Source: Mercurialis annua (Eukaryota > Streptophyta > Magnoliopsida > Malpighiales > Euphorbiaceae). From it: DNA of 64,000 nucleotides. Position numbers and translations under genes: made by a program. This document shows, one piece after another, positions 11,119-22,350 of the stretch (the first letter of the stretch is position 1; every line of letters begins with the position of its first letter). The stretch covers positions 17,610,501 through 17,674,500 of the forward strand of contig NC_065571.1 of assembly GCF_937616625.2 (NCBI RefSeq), written 5' to 3'. The notes beneath the pieces are model-generated. The model did no database searches and had not been told where the DNA came from. It saw only the letters and a program-made list of their open reading frames with translations.

Positions 11119-14100
11119 TGCAATACCCCTAATTTTCCAAACGTGGAATTTTTGGAAAATGCGGTGAACCGAAAATTAGTGGCGGTGGGATACCGGCCTA
11201 GAAATTAATTTTGATTGTTAATTTCGTGTGGTTGATTTATTTATGATGCTAGATTTTAATTATTTAATTTTACGTGTGCATGGCTACGTGAATTGATTAT
11301 TTGCGCATGGGTTTCGTAATTTTCGGCCATTAAATAATAAAATCGTTTTAAATTATTAAAACGTTAAAAAGATAAACTATAAATATATTTATACGAGATT
11401 GGACCTTGTGAGAAATTAAATTAATGCGGAAACGTTTTTCGAGAATGATTTTGCGGAACCTCGAAAACCGTAAAAATAATTAATGAAGTTAGATTAATTT
11501 TGACTTGGGACAAAAGGAATTAGTGAGAATAAGATACCTAGAGGGACACTTGTCATGTTGCATGGAAAGGGTATCATGACTAAGAGTCTCATTAATGATT
11601 AGAGACAAAAAGGGCAAATTAAACCCCATATTTTCTTATCATAATTTCTATAATTGGTAATTCTTTTTCTCCCTTTTTCCTTGGAGTAGACAATAGCTAA
11701 AAGAAACAAGAAAGTGTCTTTCTTCTTCCTTGTCTTAGCCGAACCATAACCCAAGACCAAACCCCATATTTTTGTTAAAAATACAAGCTTTTTAAGGTAA
11801 GATTAAAGGTTGATTTAAGTGCATTTTTGTAAAATTCTTAATCTGGGTTGTTCTCTTTTGAAGCTTGGTGTTTGTGCGGGTGATTTCTAAACATAACTAA
11901 AAATGTGATTTTCTTTCAAAATAAGAGTTTCTAAGATGATCAAATTTATGGGTGTTGATTAATTTTGGGAGTTTTCGGATTTAAATAAAAATGTGGTTTT
12001 AGGGTTCAAAATTTACATGCAATCATGGATAATGAGTTTAAAGAGTAAGATAAAACTTGGGTAAGAAGTAGTTTTGAAAAATTTAAAATCTTTTATATAG
12101 TTGTATTTTAAAATTTTTCTAACTTCAATAAATTTTTGGTAGCTAAGTAAAACGCTGAAAATGAGTGTTCTTGAGTATTAAAAGTTGATTTTGAGAAAGA
12201 TTAAGTGTTTTAAAAGAATGAATTAAAAGGTTAAATTTTTGGGATTTAAGAACCGAATATTTTTATGAAAAATTCAAGAAGTAGGATTTAAATTTTTTGT
12301 TTTAAATGGAGCAAAGTTTAAAGTTTGAAAATTTAACATTTTTGGTGGAGCCGAAAATAATGAATTAAAGTTAGTTACAAATTAAATTATTTTGTCTATA
12401 AAAAATTTTAAAATGGGAAAAAGATTGAATCTTGGGTATTTAAAAGAAAATACCGAAATAATTAGGGGAGAAATTATAATTATTATTGTAAACAATGATT
12501 TGATTATGTGGGCTAAAATGTGTGAAATTTAATTGAGGTTTTAAAATAGAAATTATTTGATATTTTGTTTGCCAATGCCGAATTATGTTTATGATTTTTC
12601 CATTGGTATTATAGCATGTTTTATAGAAATTATTATGCTATCTAAATTGTGTTGTGTGAGATGTTGGATTGTTGTTGATGTTAGAAAATTTAAAAGCATG
12701 ATTTATATTAGTTTAAATTAAACCGAAAGGTATTAAGAAATTTTAATAAAAATTGTTGTTGGAATATGTTGTATGAATTTGTGAAAGTTTATGCTTGTAA
12801 TATAAATATTTGAAAATTTGTTTAGATATTAAATCTTGTTGGCCGAATAAGTAAGAAATAAAAGTAGACAAATTTTGTATAATTTGCATGATTTATTGGG
12901 TGATTAAATGTTTAAATGTTAAATTTGAGTTATAAGCCTAATTAGTTAAAGATTTAAAGAAAAAGATGTACTTTTTAATTGTTTGGCTTAGTGTATAATT
13001 ATGAGCATGAAATTAGAATTAATTTGATTCTATGGTTATAAGCATGGTATGGTGATGTTTATTTGTTGAAAAATTAGTTAAGTGGTAATTTTATGTGTCC
13101 GCCGAATAAACTAAAATTAGTTTTGATAATTTTAGTGAAAATTATTTGGTGTATGCATGATTGTTTAAAATAGTTGAAAATGTGAATTTGGTGTTGTGAT
13201 ATTTAATCAAGTGTGGGATTAAATATTTTTAGTGATATTAATTTCATTGTGTTTGAAATTAATTGGCTATACTTTTGGTATAGGTGGTAGAGAGTGGGGT
13301 AGTGGTCGGCGAACAACTACCGGCCGGTAAACGGAGCACGATGGCTCTGTTTTACCGAGCCGAGACTCGGTTGGGTTAAAACCAAACCGATAAGGACCGG
13401 GGCCAAGTGGGGCCAAAACCGTATAATAGATTCCGGACTTTAGAACTTTGAACTTTTATTTAGACTTGAACTAAATAAATTTGGACCCAAAGTTAATTTT
13501 AAAAGGTAAGTTAATTAATTAAAAATTGGTTAAAAGGACTAAATTGGAAGATTTAAAAGTATAAGGACTAATATGTCCAAAATGGAATTTTGATGGACTT
13601 GAAAGGCATGTGGAGCCTTAAATTGTTTTAATTAAAAGTTTTTATGTTTTTAAACTTTTAATTTGGGTTTAGACCCAAAAGATTTATATTTTAAATGGGT
13701 TGGTATTAATTAGTTGGACATAAACTAATTAATTGTTTATTTAATTAAAATTGGAAAATTTTAATTAAAGGATATATATATATATTATTTTTATAAAAGA
13801 GGGATTTAAAAATAATGGTATTTTGTGATACGGAAATTGAGGGGTTCGAGTATATTTTTAAATATGGAAATTTTTCCGAAAGGGTAAAATGGTAAATTAC
13901 CTAAGGGTATAGAATGGACCAAACTTTGAATTTAATTGGATTCCTAAGATTGAACCTGATACGTAGAAAGATTTTCCGTATGTACGGGCTACGATGATTA
14001 TCGTGAGAATTAGTGAGAAACGTTGAGATTATCGAACGTTAAAAGATTTGACGAAATGTCAATCTTGGATGGGATGCATCCACGGGGCGTTGAGTGAATA

Positions 14101-14317
14101 AACGCCGAGGAGCTAAAAGTGGATTAGCATGACGTAAAAATTATTTGTGGAGCGACAGTCTGTGAGTTTGCATTTTTTACATGCATACATTAATAGTAAT
14201 AAAATTACTATTATTACTTTAATGTGAAAAAATTAATATCATAAAGCATTTTTATATATCGTATATTTATTTTAAGTAAATAAAATTATTATGGAATGGG
14301 TTTACGAAACGTGCCAT

Positions 14318-14354
14318 CCTATTTGGGCTATAATAGGACTATGTGATCACTAGT
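14318..14354 (+). promoter_or_regulatory. Conserved LTR hairpin plus near-palindrome (LTR C copy)
   Basis: CCTATTTGGGCTATAATAGG (6-bp stem) is followed directly by ACTATGTGATCACTAGT. The outer arm is ACTA/TAGT, where LTR B has ACTG/CAGT, so both sides of one base pair have changed together. Confidence 0.7.
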
Positions 14355-14408
14355 TAAATCATGCATATTTATTTTTATGAGTAAAGTGGAATGACTGTGT
14401 GAATCCGG

Positions 14409-14477
14409 GCGACGGTCTGGAAGTCTGAGACGACGGTCCAGACATAGCGGGAGAGTTTCTAAGACGACGGTCTAGAA
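14409..14477. repeat. Three copies of a GACGACGGTCYAGA-like motif
   Basis: Copies start near 14409, 14429 and 14463 within LTR C and differ by one or two bases, with unequal spacing. Their role is unknown. Confidence 0.55.
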
Positions 14478-15523
14478 CCCCGAACAAGTTAACGGCGATG
14501 GAACGATAGAGTTCGGCCGATTAATTTAAGGACTAACGGCGTCATGGAACATTAAATGTTATCGGTCGTTGAGTCTATGAGATAAGTTGGAAACAGCCTA
14601 AAGTACGGTTTAGAGCTGTAAAGGATTGTGGAAAAATAAACTAGAGTCGAGCAAATGTACGGGTTCAGCCGACTAGTTTATTAACCTAAGTCTGAAAGGA
14701 GATTTAGAGCAAAACGGATTAGAAATGGCATTACATTTAAAGCATTACGTTTCTGTGATTAAACCGGTAGTAAATATTTAAATGTGTCTATTTTACAACG
14801 TGTTAAATTATTTAATATGTGTTTGTAAGTTGTAAACTCACCAGTTAATCTGACCTCGTTGTTGTACCATTTTCAGGTACGTAGGCTGTCTTTTTAGCGA
14901 GACTTCATTTTCTTGATCCGTGAAGTCTCTATTTTGGTGTAGTGGTATTGTGAATATTTCCTATCGTCGTGCTGCAGTAGAATTGTCTAGTTAGATGGAA
15001 GTTTTAACATGCTTTTATTTTGCGATGAATTGCCACGTTATAACTCTGTTTATTTTCATCGCTTTATTATTATGTATTTGAAACGCATGCTTGTTGATGT
15101 TATTTTGCGATGCCTCTCGGGTATTTGAGATACCGAGATAAATGTGGAAAACAGTAATGAAATTGTTGGCATCGAGACGAAAAGTCTAATGTGGGCCCAA
15201 CGTGGCATAAATGTGAATTGCATGTCTTGCCCTATTATGTATCGGAAAAGGGTAATGATAAATGACATGGTGTGAAAATGGAAAGATGGTCCCATGAAAT
15301 GGTTGACCGAATGAAAATGTTTCGGAATTGAAAAAGAATGGTTTTTATTCCGTGAAAAATTTATAGTGAATTTGAGATAATTTAATATGAGAAAACTTTT
15401 ATAAGAAAAGTTCAATTGTTTTTAAATGAGAAAATGGATTTTATTATAAGGCTAGCTACGGGTTTCGGAGCAACCACTCCCATTCCCTAGCGCCGGTCTC
15501 GATCCGGGAATCGGGTCGTGACA

Positions 15524-16905
15524 AATGATTTGGCTCAGCATGGTAGTGGCTATAAAGTCAACCTCCAATTCGATGCCATCGAAAGGGAGGTGCCGAATCT
15601 ACACATTGGGGGCATCACCATTGAAGAGGATAACTTTTCAGTTTATCAGCTGGATGTAACCCAAGATTGGAGGACTGAAATCCTTAAATGGTTCGAGAAG
15701 CCAGATTTGACAAATAGAAGATTAAGAACCTTGGCTTTGAACTATGTCGTCCTTGTATGCGATCTCTATAAGAAAGGATTTGAAGGCTTGTTGTTCAGAT
15801 GCATCGGCCCAAAAGAAGCAATGTTGGCAATGGCCGAAGTTCATGAAGGAATAGCAGGTGCTCACCAGGCAGAACCAAGAATGAGATGATTGATTCATAA
15901 GTATGGGTTCTATCGGCCGAAGATGGAGTAAGATTACATCGAATATGCGAAGAGGTGCGAGGCGTGTCAGAAATGCGAGCCGATACAGCATGTACCTGCC
16001 AAAGAGCTTCACTCCATCATCAAGCCTTGGCCGTTTTGAGGATGAGCTGTAGATCTCATAGGGAAAATATACCCTGACTCGTCAGAGGGCCATACTATTG
16101 TGATTATTGCCACTTGCTACTTCACAAAATGGGTTAAAGCTAAACCTTTGAAATCGCCCACACAAGAGGCGGTGATAAAATTCGTTAAAGAGTATATAGT
16201 GCATCGCCATGGATTACCCGAGTCCATCACCAAGGGACGATGTTCACAGGAGGGGATATGGTAGAATGGGCATCTCAGATGAAAATTAAGATGTTGCACT
16301 CGCCTCCTTATTATGCACAAGCTAACAGACAAGCTGAGGCAACTAACAAGGCCATCAAGCTTATCGTCCAGAAGATGATCGAAGAAAATCCAAGACAGTG
16401 GCATGTTTTATTATCAGAAGATGTTTGGGCCAATAGAACCAGTCAACGATCAACAACAGGAACTTCGCCCTTCAAGATGGTGTATGGGCACGATGTGATG
16501 CTACCAATGGAGTTAACAGTCATGTCAACTCATCGTCTTTATCAAAATAAACTGACTCAAGATGATTATTTTGACAAAACGGCGATGGAAGCACTTGACT
16601 TGGACGAGGAAAGATTGACGGCACTAGATCACCTGGAAGCTCAGAAAAAAAAAGGGTTGAGCGAGCATATAACAAGAGGGTGAAACCGAAGGCTTTTGTT
16701 GTGGGTGATATGGTACGGAAGCCAATCTTACCATTTGGCCACAAAGATAGACGATTCGGCAAATGGAGTCTGAATTGGGAAGGTCCATTCATCGTTACTA
16801 CAAAACTGGCCAACAATGCATATATCCTGGCCGGTGTTGATGAAGACAAACACGATAGGGTGATTAACAATCAATTTTAAAAGAAATACATTCCTAGTTG
16901 CTGGG
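15524..16905 (+). pseudogene. Tat-lineage integrase remnant (continues pol after LTR C)
   Basis: Continuation of the Tat pol gene after the LTR C insertion. The frame at 15518-15889 carries the tether to integrase, with the H(x)H half of the zinc-binding domain (VHEGIAGAHQ). The C-x2-C half (RCEACQKCEP) follows after two stops near 15887-15935. The catalytic core is readable across frames (AVDLIGKIYP, YFTKWVKAKP, then 16240-16683 with MVEWASQMKIKML, ANRQAEATN and a TSPFKMVYGHD block). The C-terminal domain is at 16680-16880 (KWSLNWEGPF). At least four stops or frameshifts make it non-functional. Confidence 0.8.
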
Positions 16906-17319
16906 AGAACATAGACGGACGACTGTTTGGGGCTGCCGAAGAATAATTCGCCCAAAATTAAACTTTTCGGACGATTTTGACCAATCAGTTAAACTTGTTC
17001 AGAAAGGCCGAAATATATAGTTTTCTAATCAATTTATTGTAATAATTCGGCCATAGCTACTGTAAGTTGAGTTTTTTCAACGGGTTCTCCGTTTTTCTCA
17101 TCTATTAATAAAATATTTTTGATATTTCTAGCAAGGCAATTCAATTGAAACATATCGGACTTATTGGTCGATGAAGCTAGCAATTAACATAATTTGAAAT
17201 TGAAATGTAGTGTTATAGAAACGCTAAAATTCGGCCACCAGGCCGATTAAAAGTACCAAAGTACTCAGGGCTGATGGGAGCCAAACATTGTTCGAAACTT
17301 AAAAAAGTTACAGAAGCAT
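16906..17319. other. AT-rich spacer between Tat integrase and antisense gene
   Basis: No coding signal. The recurrent TCGGCC words match the base composition of the Tat coding region, which suggests this DNA still belongs to the same element. A TATTAATAAA-like string near 17103 could serve as a poly(A) signal on the plus strand. Confidence 0.5.
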
Positions 17320-18509
17320 TTAAAAATGGCTGGAAAAATTCCCCAGCTCGCTACGAACTTGGTTGTACTCTGCACGAGCTCCTTCGGCCTTCGACTTGAT
17401 CTTGGCGATGCCGCTCTTAAGGACAGTCCAACATTTCTTCAAGTCAAGGCCTTCGGTCATATCCTTGTCCAGAGATGCTTCAAATTTGCCAATACCGCGT
17501 TCTTCGATTTCCAGTTCGAGCTGCAAAGCAGCGATCATGGTGCTAAGTTCCTCAACATGATTTCGGTGATCTAGGAGTTTGGAGGCAGCCGACTGAGAAT
17601 TAATCTTCTCTTTTGCTTCAGTGTCTTGCCTGATGAGTTTGTGATGATCGGCCTGGATTGCCATAGAATCCTGGTACATGTTTTGAACTATAGGAAATGA
17701 TACCGGAAGTTTTGCCATTGAAAAGCGAACTATTACATCCAAGATTTCAGATGCGGCTTCAGCTAACGCAGCCGCAAACTTCTTCAGCTTTTTGATGTCT
17801 TCGGCTGATTTGAATATGTTGATCTCCTTATCCTTCATCTGAGCCATGACATCCAGATGTTCACCCTAGTTTTCAGATAACTGGCTGTTAACTTCCATAG
17901 TCACCTCCTCGGATGGTAGTACAGGTGCACCCTCGCCATCAATGTCTAACTCAAGGAAAGCTCTCATTTTGGCTGTAACGATATCCTCCTCGGCTGAGCC
18001 AACATCAGGGATCTACCAGGTTGGACCACAGTAAAATATTAGTTGCCAGAGTGACTGTCATTAATAATGCGGCGATTAAGAAAATACCTTAGTTACAGTT
18101 TTGGCCGCAATTATGGTTGGCAAGTTAAGCAGATCTGAGCCGAGCGGCGAAAGCTTAGGAGGTAGCGGCGAGAATGTAAGCATTTGTGAGATAATGGGAG
18201 TCGTTTGAGATGGGGTTCGCTGGGAAGACATGGATTGTTGAAGTTGGTTGCCTTCATCACCGGTTTGATTATCGCCGGTCTGAGTATCGCCCATTCAAGA
18301 CGAGTGCGCACTCTGGGAAGGGTTAGGAGCAGACTCTACCTAGGACGTGTTGGGTTCGAATAGATGAGATCCACTCAGCTCTGCTCTAGCCTTCTTAGGT
18401 TTTGACTCCTTCTTGGAGGGCTTCTTGTCGCCAGACGTTTTTGCCTTGCCTGTTTTGACTCAGGTTCCTCATCACCATCAATGTCAAATTTGTCATCCTT
18501 GTTACACAT
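17320..18509 (-). pseudogene. Antisense spliced accessory ORF of the Tat element
   Basis: On the strand opposite to gag-pol, a coiled-coil protein is encoded. The clear 3' part is 17847-17320 (175 codons), rich in A, E, K and L with heptad-like spacing. Upstream, 18294-18088 (Ser/Thr/Gln-rich) can be joined to 18012 by a 75-nt GT-AG intron (18087-18013) that keeps frame. A further part at 18509-18310 starts with a Met and holds a Lys-rich, nuclear-localisation-like stretch. In-frame stops near 17867, 18300 and 18340 and a frameshift near 18455 show decay. Additional antisense ORFs downstream of pol are known from some plant Tat-lineage elements such as Grande. I cannot name the protein's function. 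Confidence 0.5.
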
Positions 18510-18634
18510 GGGTATGCCGACTGTATATACACAAATGTTAGATATGTCAAAAATACAATCAAAGTCCATCACAAACCAAACTTTAAACGGACAATCAAAC
18601 CACCAAAACAAGTCGAAAAACACGGGGTATTACA

Positions 18635-19042
18635 AATGTCCATGAAGAACAAAATAAGAGTAGGTAGAGAGACTTCTACAAGGAATTATATGCCAAAGAA
18701 TTTGGATTTCTGGCTTTGCCTTGACAATTTCTTTGCTGGAATGTTCTTTACCAACATGTAATTTTATTATTGGATTTTCATTGATGTTTTCAATAAAGTT
18801 GCAAGCTTTATAGGTTTCAATGTCAATTTGATTCATTTAATCCAACTGGGTATTAATCAATCATCCAAAATGATTCATTTGGAAATGGATGTTTGATTCG
18901 TTGTTTTTAGGTGACAGGTGTTTGATATTGAATTAAATACAGGAATTTATTTAATTTTTAATGTTTATACAAATTACAATATCGGTCAGTTTGATCCCTA
19001 GCATTTACTTGAATGTTTCAGGACAATTGTATGTTTTCTTTC
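18635..19042. other. Intergenic AT-rich DNA
   Basis: No coding or repeat structure that I can recognise. Confidence 0.5.
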
Positions 19043-19045
19043 TTA

Positions 19046-19669
19046 GGGGGTGTTTGGTTCAGCTTTTTGGTGGAGATTTTGGCTTTTGCTTTTCAAAAAG
19101 CTCCACCAAAGTGTTTGGTGAGAAATTTTTCAGAGCTTTTTGGAGCTTTTTGAACCTCCAACAGCTGCTGTTTGAAAATCTCCATTTTGGAGCTTTTTGC
19201 CAACAGCTGATAGTTGTTTCATTATTTAGACAAAATTACCCTTACTAGAATATATCCTTTTTTTATATATAAAATTATTTAAATTATTTTTAAATATTAT
19301 AATCATTTATAAAGTATATAAAATTATTTTATTTATATTAAAATAAATATAATTTAATAACTTTTTGAAAAATTTATTACAGATTTATAAAAAAAAATCT
19401 AAATAAGTTTAAACTAAATATTGCTTTTTATAAAAAAATAATTATTAATATTTTTATTAAATAATATATGATATAATATATTCATAATTTAATATATAAA
19501 AACAAAAATTATGCCCTTTACGGTCATTTTATATATAAACAGCTACAGCTAATTAAATCTCACCAAACACTAATGGTCTATCAGCTATCAGCTACCAGCC
19601 AACAGCTAACAGCTATCAGCAACAGCTAACAGCCACCAGCTATAAGAAACAGATGAACCAAACAGGCCC
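19046..19669. mobile_element. Tourist-like (PIF/Harbinger) MITE
   Basis: A 624-bp non-coding element with terminal inverted repeats GGGGGTGTTTGGTTCA and TGAACCAAACAGGCCC, flanked by TTA on both sides (19043-19045 and 19670-19672). The GGSCNTGTTTGGTTC terminus with a TTA duplication is the signature of Tourist-type MITEs. The right subterminal part (19575-19645) is an array of AGCTAnCAGC-like words, complementary to AGCTTTTTGG/CAGCTG words in the left part, so the ends can fold back. Confidence 0.85.
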
Positions 19670-19672
19670 TTA

Positions 19673-20836
19673 AGTTGTTGAATATGGACATTTCTGCAAT
19701 GAAGTGTTGCAACTTTAGTCCTTTTGTGTCTCCACCGACACAATAGAAACTGATATGTTCCTCAAGAACATATCCGGCGCGGATCTGTTCTTTTTTTGTG
19801 ACAGAAAAATTTTCGGGTCATCATTAAATCAGAGAAAATGACCGGAAAAATTTCCGGTAGTGGTCGGGTGGCGGCGATGGTTGGTTCGGTGGTGGATGGG
19901 TTAACCGAATGGTTTGGGTCAGATTGAGTTGGGTTGGATTATTTTTTTTATTTTTTATAATTAATTTTAGGGTATTTTGGGTGTTTTAATTTTTTAGGGT
20001 TTCTTGATGACGTGTCAGCTGATGTGGCGCCGTCAGTTTTCTTTTAAGAATGTCAGTTAATCAGAAAAGACGGCGCCTAGGGTATTTTCGTCCTCAAGGG
20101 GTTTTGCGAACGCCGCCACAAAGATTAGGTGATTTACTAATCGTTTTTAAATATCGGGAGGTTTATTATAAGGGATCCCAAAAGTCAGGGACCGTGGTGG
20201 ATTATTAGCCGATTATTATGCTTTAAGCTACGAAGATATCCATAATAATAGTGACACATCGGGTAATATGTAGACAATTAGAAAGTATGGCTTTATTTAA
20301 TACCAGCGTAAATACATGAACATGGAATTTCAAATCAACTAATAAAAGAAATCCCAATAAAAAATAAATAACATTTATTTATTGAATTTTTTAAAAAACA
20401 ACTAATTAAATATGAAATAATAACTTATTAAAAACTTATATTATATTTAAAATTAAATTAATATTTGATATATATAACGGGTCATATAAATATCGCTCAC
20501 ATGCGGAGCACATGACGAAAAAATAGTATCTAAAAGTATAGATGGGGGACAGACACTCTTACCGGATGACCCTTTCTAATTTATTACTATTCACTAATTA
20601 ATTAAAAGTTTTATAGTAATTATTTAATTAGTTATAAAATTTAGTTATATTAAAAATTAAATTATTATTAAGAAAAACTATCGTACCGTATTTAAAGTTT
20701 TAGTCTTAGCTGGATTAGAAGACATCTAATAACTTGAAAGGCAAAATTATAACATTAGTCATAAAAAAATTAATACAGAGCTAACGTAGCAGATACGTTA
20801 ACCTAACAACAATAGTATTTGACTTCAAATATTGGA
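19673..20836. other. Intergenic DNA with a GC-rich hairpin
   Basis: No gene visible. Within it, GGCGCCGTC (20026-20034) and GACGGCGCC (20069-20077), each continuing into matching T/A-rich arms, form a hairpin that may be a relic of another MITE. The last 100 bp are partly duplicated on the far side of the adjacent retrotransposon. Confidence 0.5.
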
Positions 20837-21436
20837 GCAACTGTCATGACAAATTTTCATGAATCGTGACCGGCGCTAGGGCATGGGTAATATAGTACCA
20901 ACACCCGTAGCTAGCCTTCCAAATAACATACTAACACAATAAACCTGTAGAAAACCAATGCTCGGGGCAACCGAGGCTTCAGCCTAAATCTAGCAGTTAT
21001 AATAATCAACATCTAATATAACATGCTTTCCAATACTGGTCTTAAATAGGCATAACATACATAATCATGAATAATCATTTAACATGTCAAAGCAATAATA
21101 ATCCCGTCGGACCAACCCGACAACAACTAGAATAAAATAAAGACGTCTAGTCAACTACTGCGGTCTAAGAATAAAATAGTTTAATAGTTCTACTAAAATA
21201 AATGGAACCTCCGAAGAAAAATAAATGCGGAGATCACCATACTCTCTCAGATCATAACCCTGGGACAAATTGGGAAAACAACGGGGTCAGATATACTGAG
21301 ATGAGTTTATACCACTATTTACATTTATCAAGTGGAAAACCTTTAAAACTGTTTAAAATATTTAATAACGATATTACGAATAATAGTTGGAACCCTAATC
21401 CACAATTCTAAATAAATAACATAATCCAATAGGCCT

Positions 21437-21564
21437 GGTCCCGAGAGCTGAGCTACACCGAGTTACCACTGACCACACTTTTACCATATCCAGAGTCCCG
21501 AGAGCTGTGCTACACCGAGTTACTCTATTTGGTCCCGAGAGCTATGCTCACACCGAGTTACCAC
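21437..21564 (-). repeat. Three degenerate repeats in the Tekay-like LTR
   Basis: GTCCCGAGAGCT (6-7 nt) CTACACCGAGTTA recurs at about 21438, 21495 and 21532 with unequal spacing. The same triplet occurs in the other LTR at about 29681-29803. Confidence 0.8.
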
Positions 21565-21593
21565 ATTTCCATATATACCTTACCCAGATCATT

Positions 21594-21629
21594 ACCGGTG
21601 CGCACACAGTCCTAATGATGCCCATTAGG
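21594..21629 (-). promoter_or_regulatory. Conserved LTR hairpin plus near-palindrome (Tekay-like copy)
   Basis: Read on the minus strand: CCTAATGGGCATCATTAGG, then ACTGTGTGCGCACCGGT. Compared with LTR B, the stem has T to A on one arm and A to T on the partner arm, and the palindrome core is GTGCGCAC instead of GTGATCAC, so pairing is kept in both parts. The 5' LTR copy is at 29837-29872. Confidence 0.7.
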
Positions 21630-22268
21630 TAGCATGTTCCAACTAAGAGCCATAATATAAAAAAAGTTCGAAATATACGTACAGTATATATATTTAATAT
21701 TAAAATAACAATTTACTTAATAAAGCGGTAAATAGTAAGTACAAACTCACAGCTTGCTAATCCACGTGATAACCAGCAAGCAACTAATCCTGGCTCACCT
21801 CTGAAGCACGAACAGTAGACGGGTCTAGACAAATAAAATAATTACTAAAATCAGACCCTAACTCTAGAGAGTACTAGACACCACATAGGAGTAGCACAAA
21901 TAACACGTCGGAATAAAACAAACCAGAACACACAAAAATACCCAATAGGTAATAAAGTCTAATTAATACAAGTCTATTGAGTTCTCGCTTAAAATCCGAT
22001 TTACAAATATTATTTAATAATCTTTAAATAATAATTAATTTCCAAATAGTGGGTTAGCCGAGTTACCAATAACTACCAAGCTAACCTCACTTGTCGGGTG
22101 ACCCAAGTCTAACCCGACTCAAAACATTTACCAAATATAAACCCGAGTTTATATTTATAAAATAATTCGATAAAATAATAATTCATTTTAAAAGCAGAAC
22201 TCAATAACTTCAATTTCAAGTAACCCAAGTTACAACCCAAAAATCCCACCATTTTAAGTTTATAAAAG

Positions 22269-22350
22269 ATTAGGGACTAAACTGTACTTTAGCCAATTAG
22301 GGACTAAACTGTACTTTAGCCAATTAGGGACTAAATGTACTTTAGCCAAT
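22269..22350. repeat. 27-bp tandem repeat, three copies
   Basis: Three consecutive units reading TTAGGGACTAAA(C)TGTACTTTAGCCAA; the third lacks one base. The array is missing from the 5' LTR because it falls inside a large deletion there. Confidence 0.9.

Larger units (their letters stand above)
11119..15523 (+). mobile_element. LTR C: 4.4-kb solo LTR inserted in the Tat element
   Basis: The insertion begins TGCAATACCCC and ends GGGTCGTGACA, with AATGA on both sides (11114-11118 and 15524-15528), so one insertion event is documented. No protein of the retroelement type is encoded inside and no internal LTR boundary is evident, so I call it a solo LTR. It shares the terminal 75-bp block, the hairpin/palindrome module (14318-14354) and the overall layout with LTRs A and B, but at 4405 bp it is almost twice their length. 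The extra length is AT-rich DNA at roughly 11200-13800; an undetected nested insertion is possible. Confidence 0.85.
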
